Assembly: GCF_045063725.1 (NCBI RefSeq)
Contig: NZ_CP173695.1
Length of the DNA stretch: 64,000 bases
Source of the DNA: Sellimonas catena
GTDB taxonomy: Bacteria; Bacillota; Clostridia; Lachnospirales; Lachnospiraceae
Reading direction: 5' to 3' (one strand)
The stretch's first letter is position 1, and every line of letters begins with the position of its first letter. A program made the translations under genes and the position numbers. This document shows positions 63,422 through 64,000 of this stretch, one piece after another. Under the pieces are notes generated by a model. That model worked only from the letters and a program-made list of their open reading frames with translations. It was not told the origin of the DNA and did no database searches.

Positions 63422-64000
63422 ATGATGGGACAATTTGAACAGCTGGATCAGATGCTAACAGAACAAGAAGGAATGCTGCGAACATCACAGGTCGTATCTT
63501 CTGGAATTTCAAAGCCGGTATTTTATGATTATGTGCGTTCACGAGATTTGTATAGAGTCGCACATGGGATTTATCTGTCCAAAGATTCCTGGGTGGATGC
63601 CATGTATCTGCTTCATTTGCGATTTGAACAAGCAGTATTTTCACATGAAACAGCTTTATTTTTTCACGATCTGACAGACCGTGAGCCAATAGAATATACA
63701 GTTACGGTCAAAACTGGATGCAATCCAAGCAAAATGAAAGCAGAAGGCATTCAAGTTTTTACGATTAAAGCAGATTTACATGATGTAGGACTTACAACAG
63801 CGGAAACTCCGTTCGGGCATACTGTGCCGGTTTATGATATGGAGCGAACGATCTGTGATTTGCTCAGAAGCCGCAGCAGAATTGAAATTCAGACCTTTCA
63901 GGGAGCGCTAAAATCTTATGCCCGTAGAAAAGATAAGAACCTGCGTGCTTTAATGCAATATGCTGGGATGTTCAAGGTGGAAAAAATTTTACGACAGTAT
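63422..64000 (+). CDS. abiEi: AbiEi-type antitoxin, type IV TA system (partial at window end)
   Basis: At least 193 residues, cut by the window edge; ATG 63422 or 63425 after GAAAGGAAG. An N-terminal winged helix ('GMLRTSQVVSSGISKPVFYD', 'RDLYRVAHGIYL') is followed by the AbiEi antitoxin domain ('FSHETALFFHDLTDREP', 'VYDMERTICDLLRSRSRIE'). The partner AbiEii nucleotidyltransferase toxin should follow outside the window. Such pairs give phage abortive infection and help stabilise mobile elements. Confidence 0.88.
   Translation, partial: MMGQFEQLDQMLTEQEGMLRTSQVVSSGISKPVFYDYVRSRDLYRVAHGIYLSKDSWVDAMYLLHLRFEQAVFSHETALFFHDLTDREPIEYTVTVKTGCNPSKMKAEGIQVFTIKADLHDVGLTTAETPFGHTVPVYDMERTICDLLRSRSRIEIQTFQGALKSYARRKDKNLRALMQYAGMFKVEKILRQY

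Overview
The window reads as a low-GC Gram-positive chromosome of the class Clostridia, most likely Lachnospiraceae. Support comes from strong AGGAGG ribosome binding sites, T-box, FMN and TPP leaders, a NiaR-type NAD regulator, an L13 leader before rplM-rpsI, and a Tn1549-type conjugative element. The genus cannot be fixed from the sequence alone.

Positions 1-26,120 are host chromosome. In order they hold an Xaa-Pro aminopeptidase (cut by the window edge), an RpiR/MurR regulator, an FMN-riboswitch unit (ribU plus a creatininase-family hydrolase), and a tyrosine T-box unit (a Nudix/P-loop fusion, tyrS, a ZIP metal transporter). Two small reverse-strand genes follow, then the NAD operon nadABC-niaR behind a NiaR-like operator. 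Next are a flavin reductase-like gene, a TPP-riboswitch thiamine-precursor ABC transporter whose ATPase gene is frameshifted, an enolase remnant, a polysaccharide deacetylase, a trehalose regulon (treR, PTS EIIBCA, phosphotrehalase), an amylase-Maf fusion, and rplM-rpsI. Two perfect 40-bp palindromes differ only by compensatory changes.

From about 26,130 to the right edge lies the left part of an integrative conjugative element (ICE) of the Tn1549 type. It starts just after the rpsI terminator with repeated sequences, then carries parA-parB, a replication-type HTH protein, a BRO/KilAC protein and small backbone genes. The mating apparatus follows: PcfB, a VirD4 coupling ATPase, Maff2, VirB6-like, PrgI, VirB4 and a CHAP hydrolase. 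Then come topoisomerase III, a CHC2/ArdC-type protein, a giant methylase-helicase, a DUF3849-like protein, MobC and an AbiEi antitoxin. Integrase and relaxase are not in the window.

Three features of the ICE stand out. (1) A cargo site between the transfer-assisting (TTRAP) gene and the giant helicase gene exists twice in tandem. One copy carries an XRE regulator plus a membrane protein; the other carries a lincosamide nucleotidyltransferase. (2) A complete TnpV gene with its own ribosome binding site lies in another frame inside the helicase gene, whose own product there is a low-complexity linker. (3) A 2.8-kb group II intron interrupts the helicase gene directly after its DEAH motif; the exons rejoin in frame to encode about 2,927 residues.
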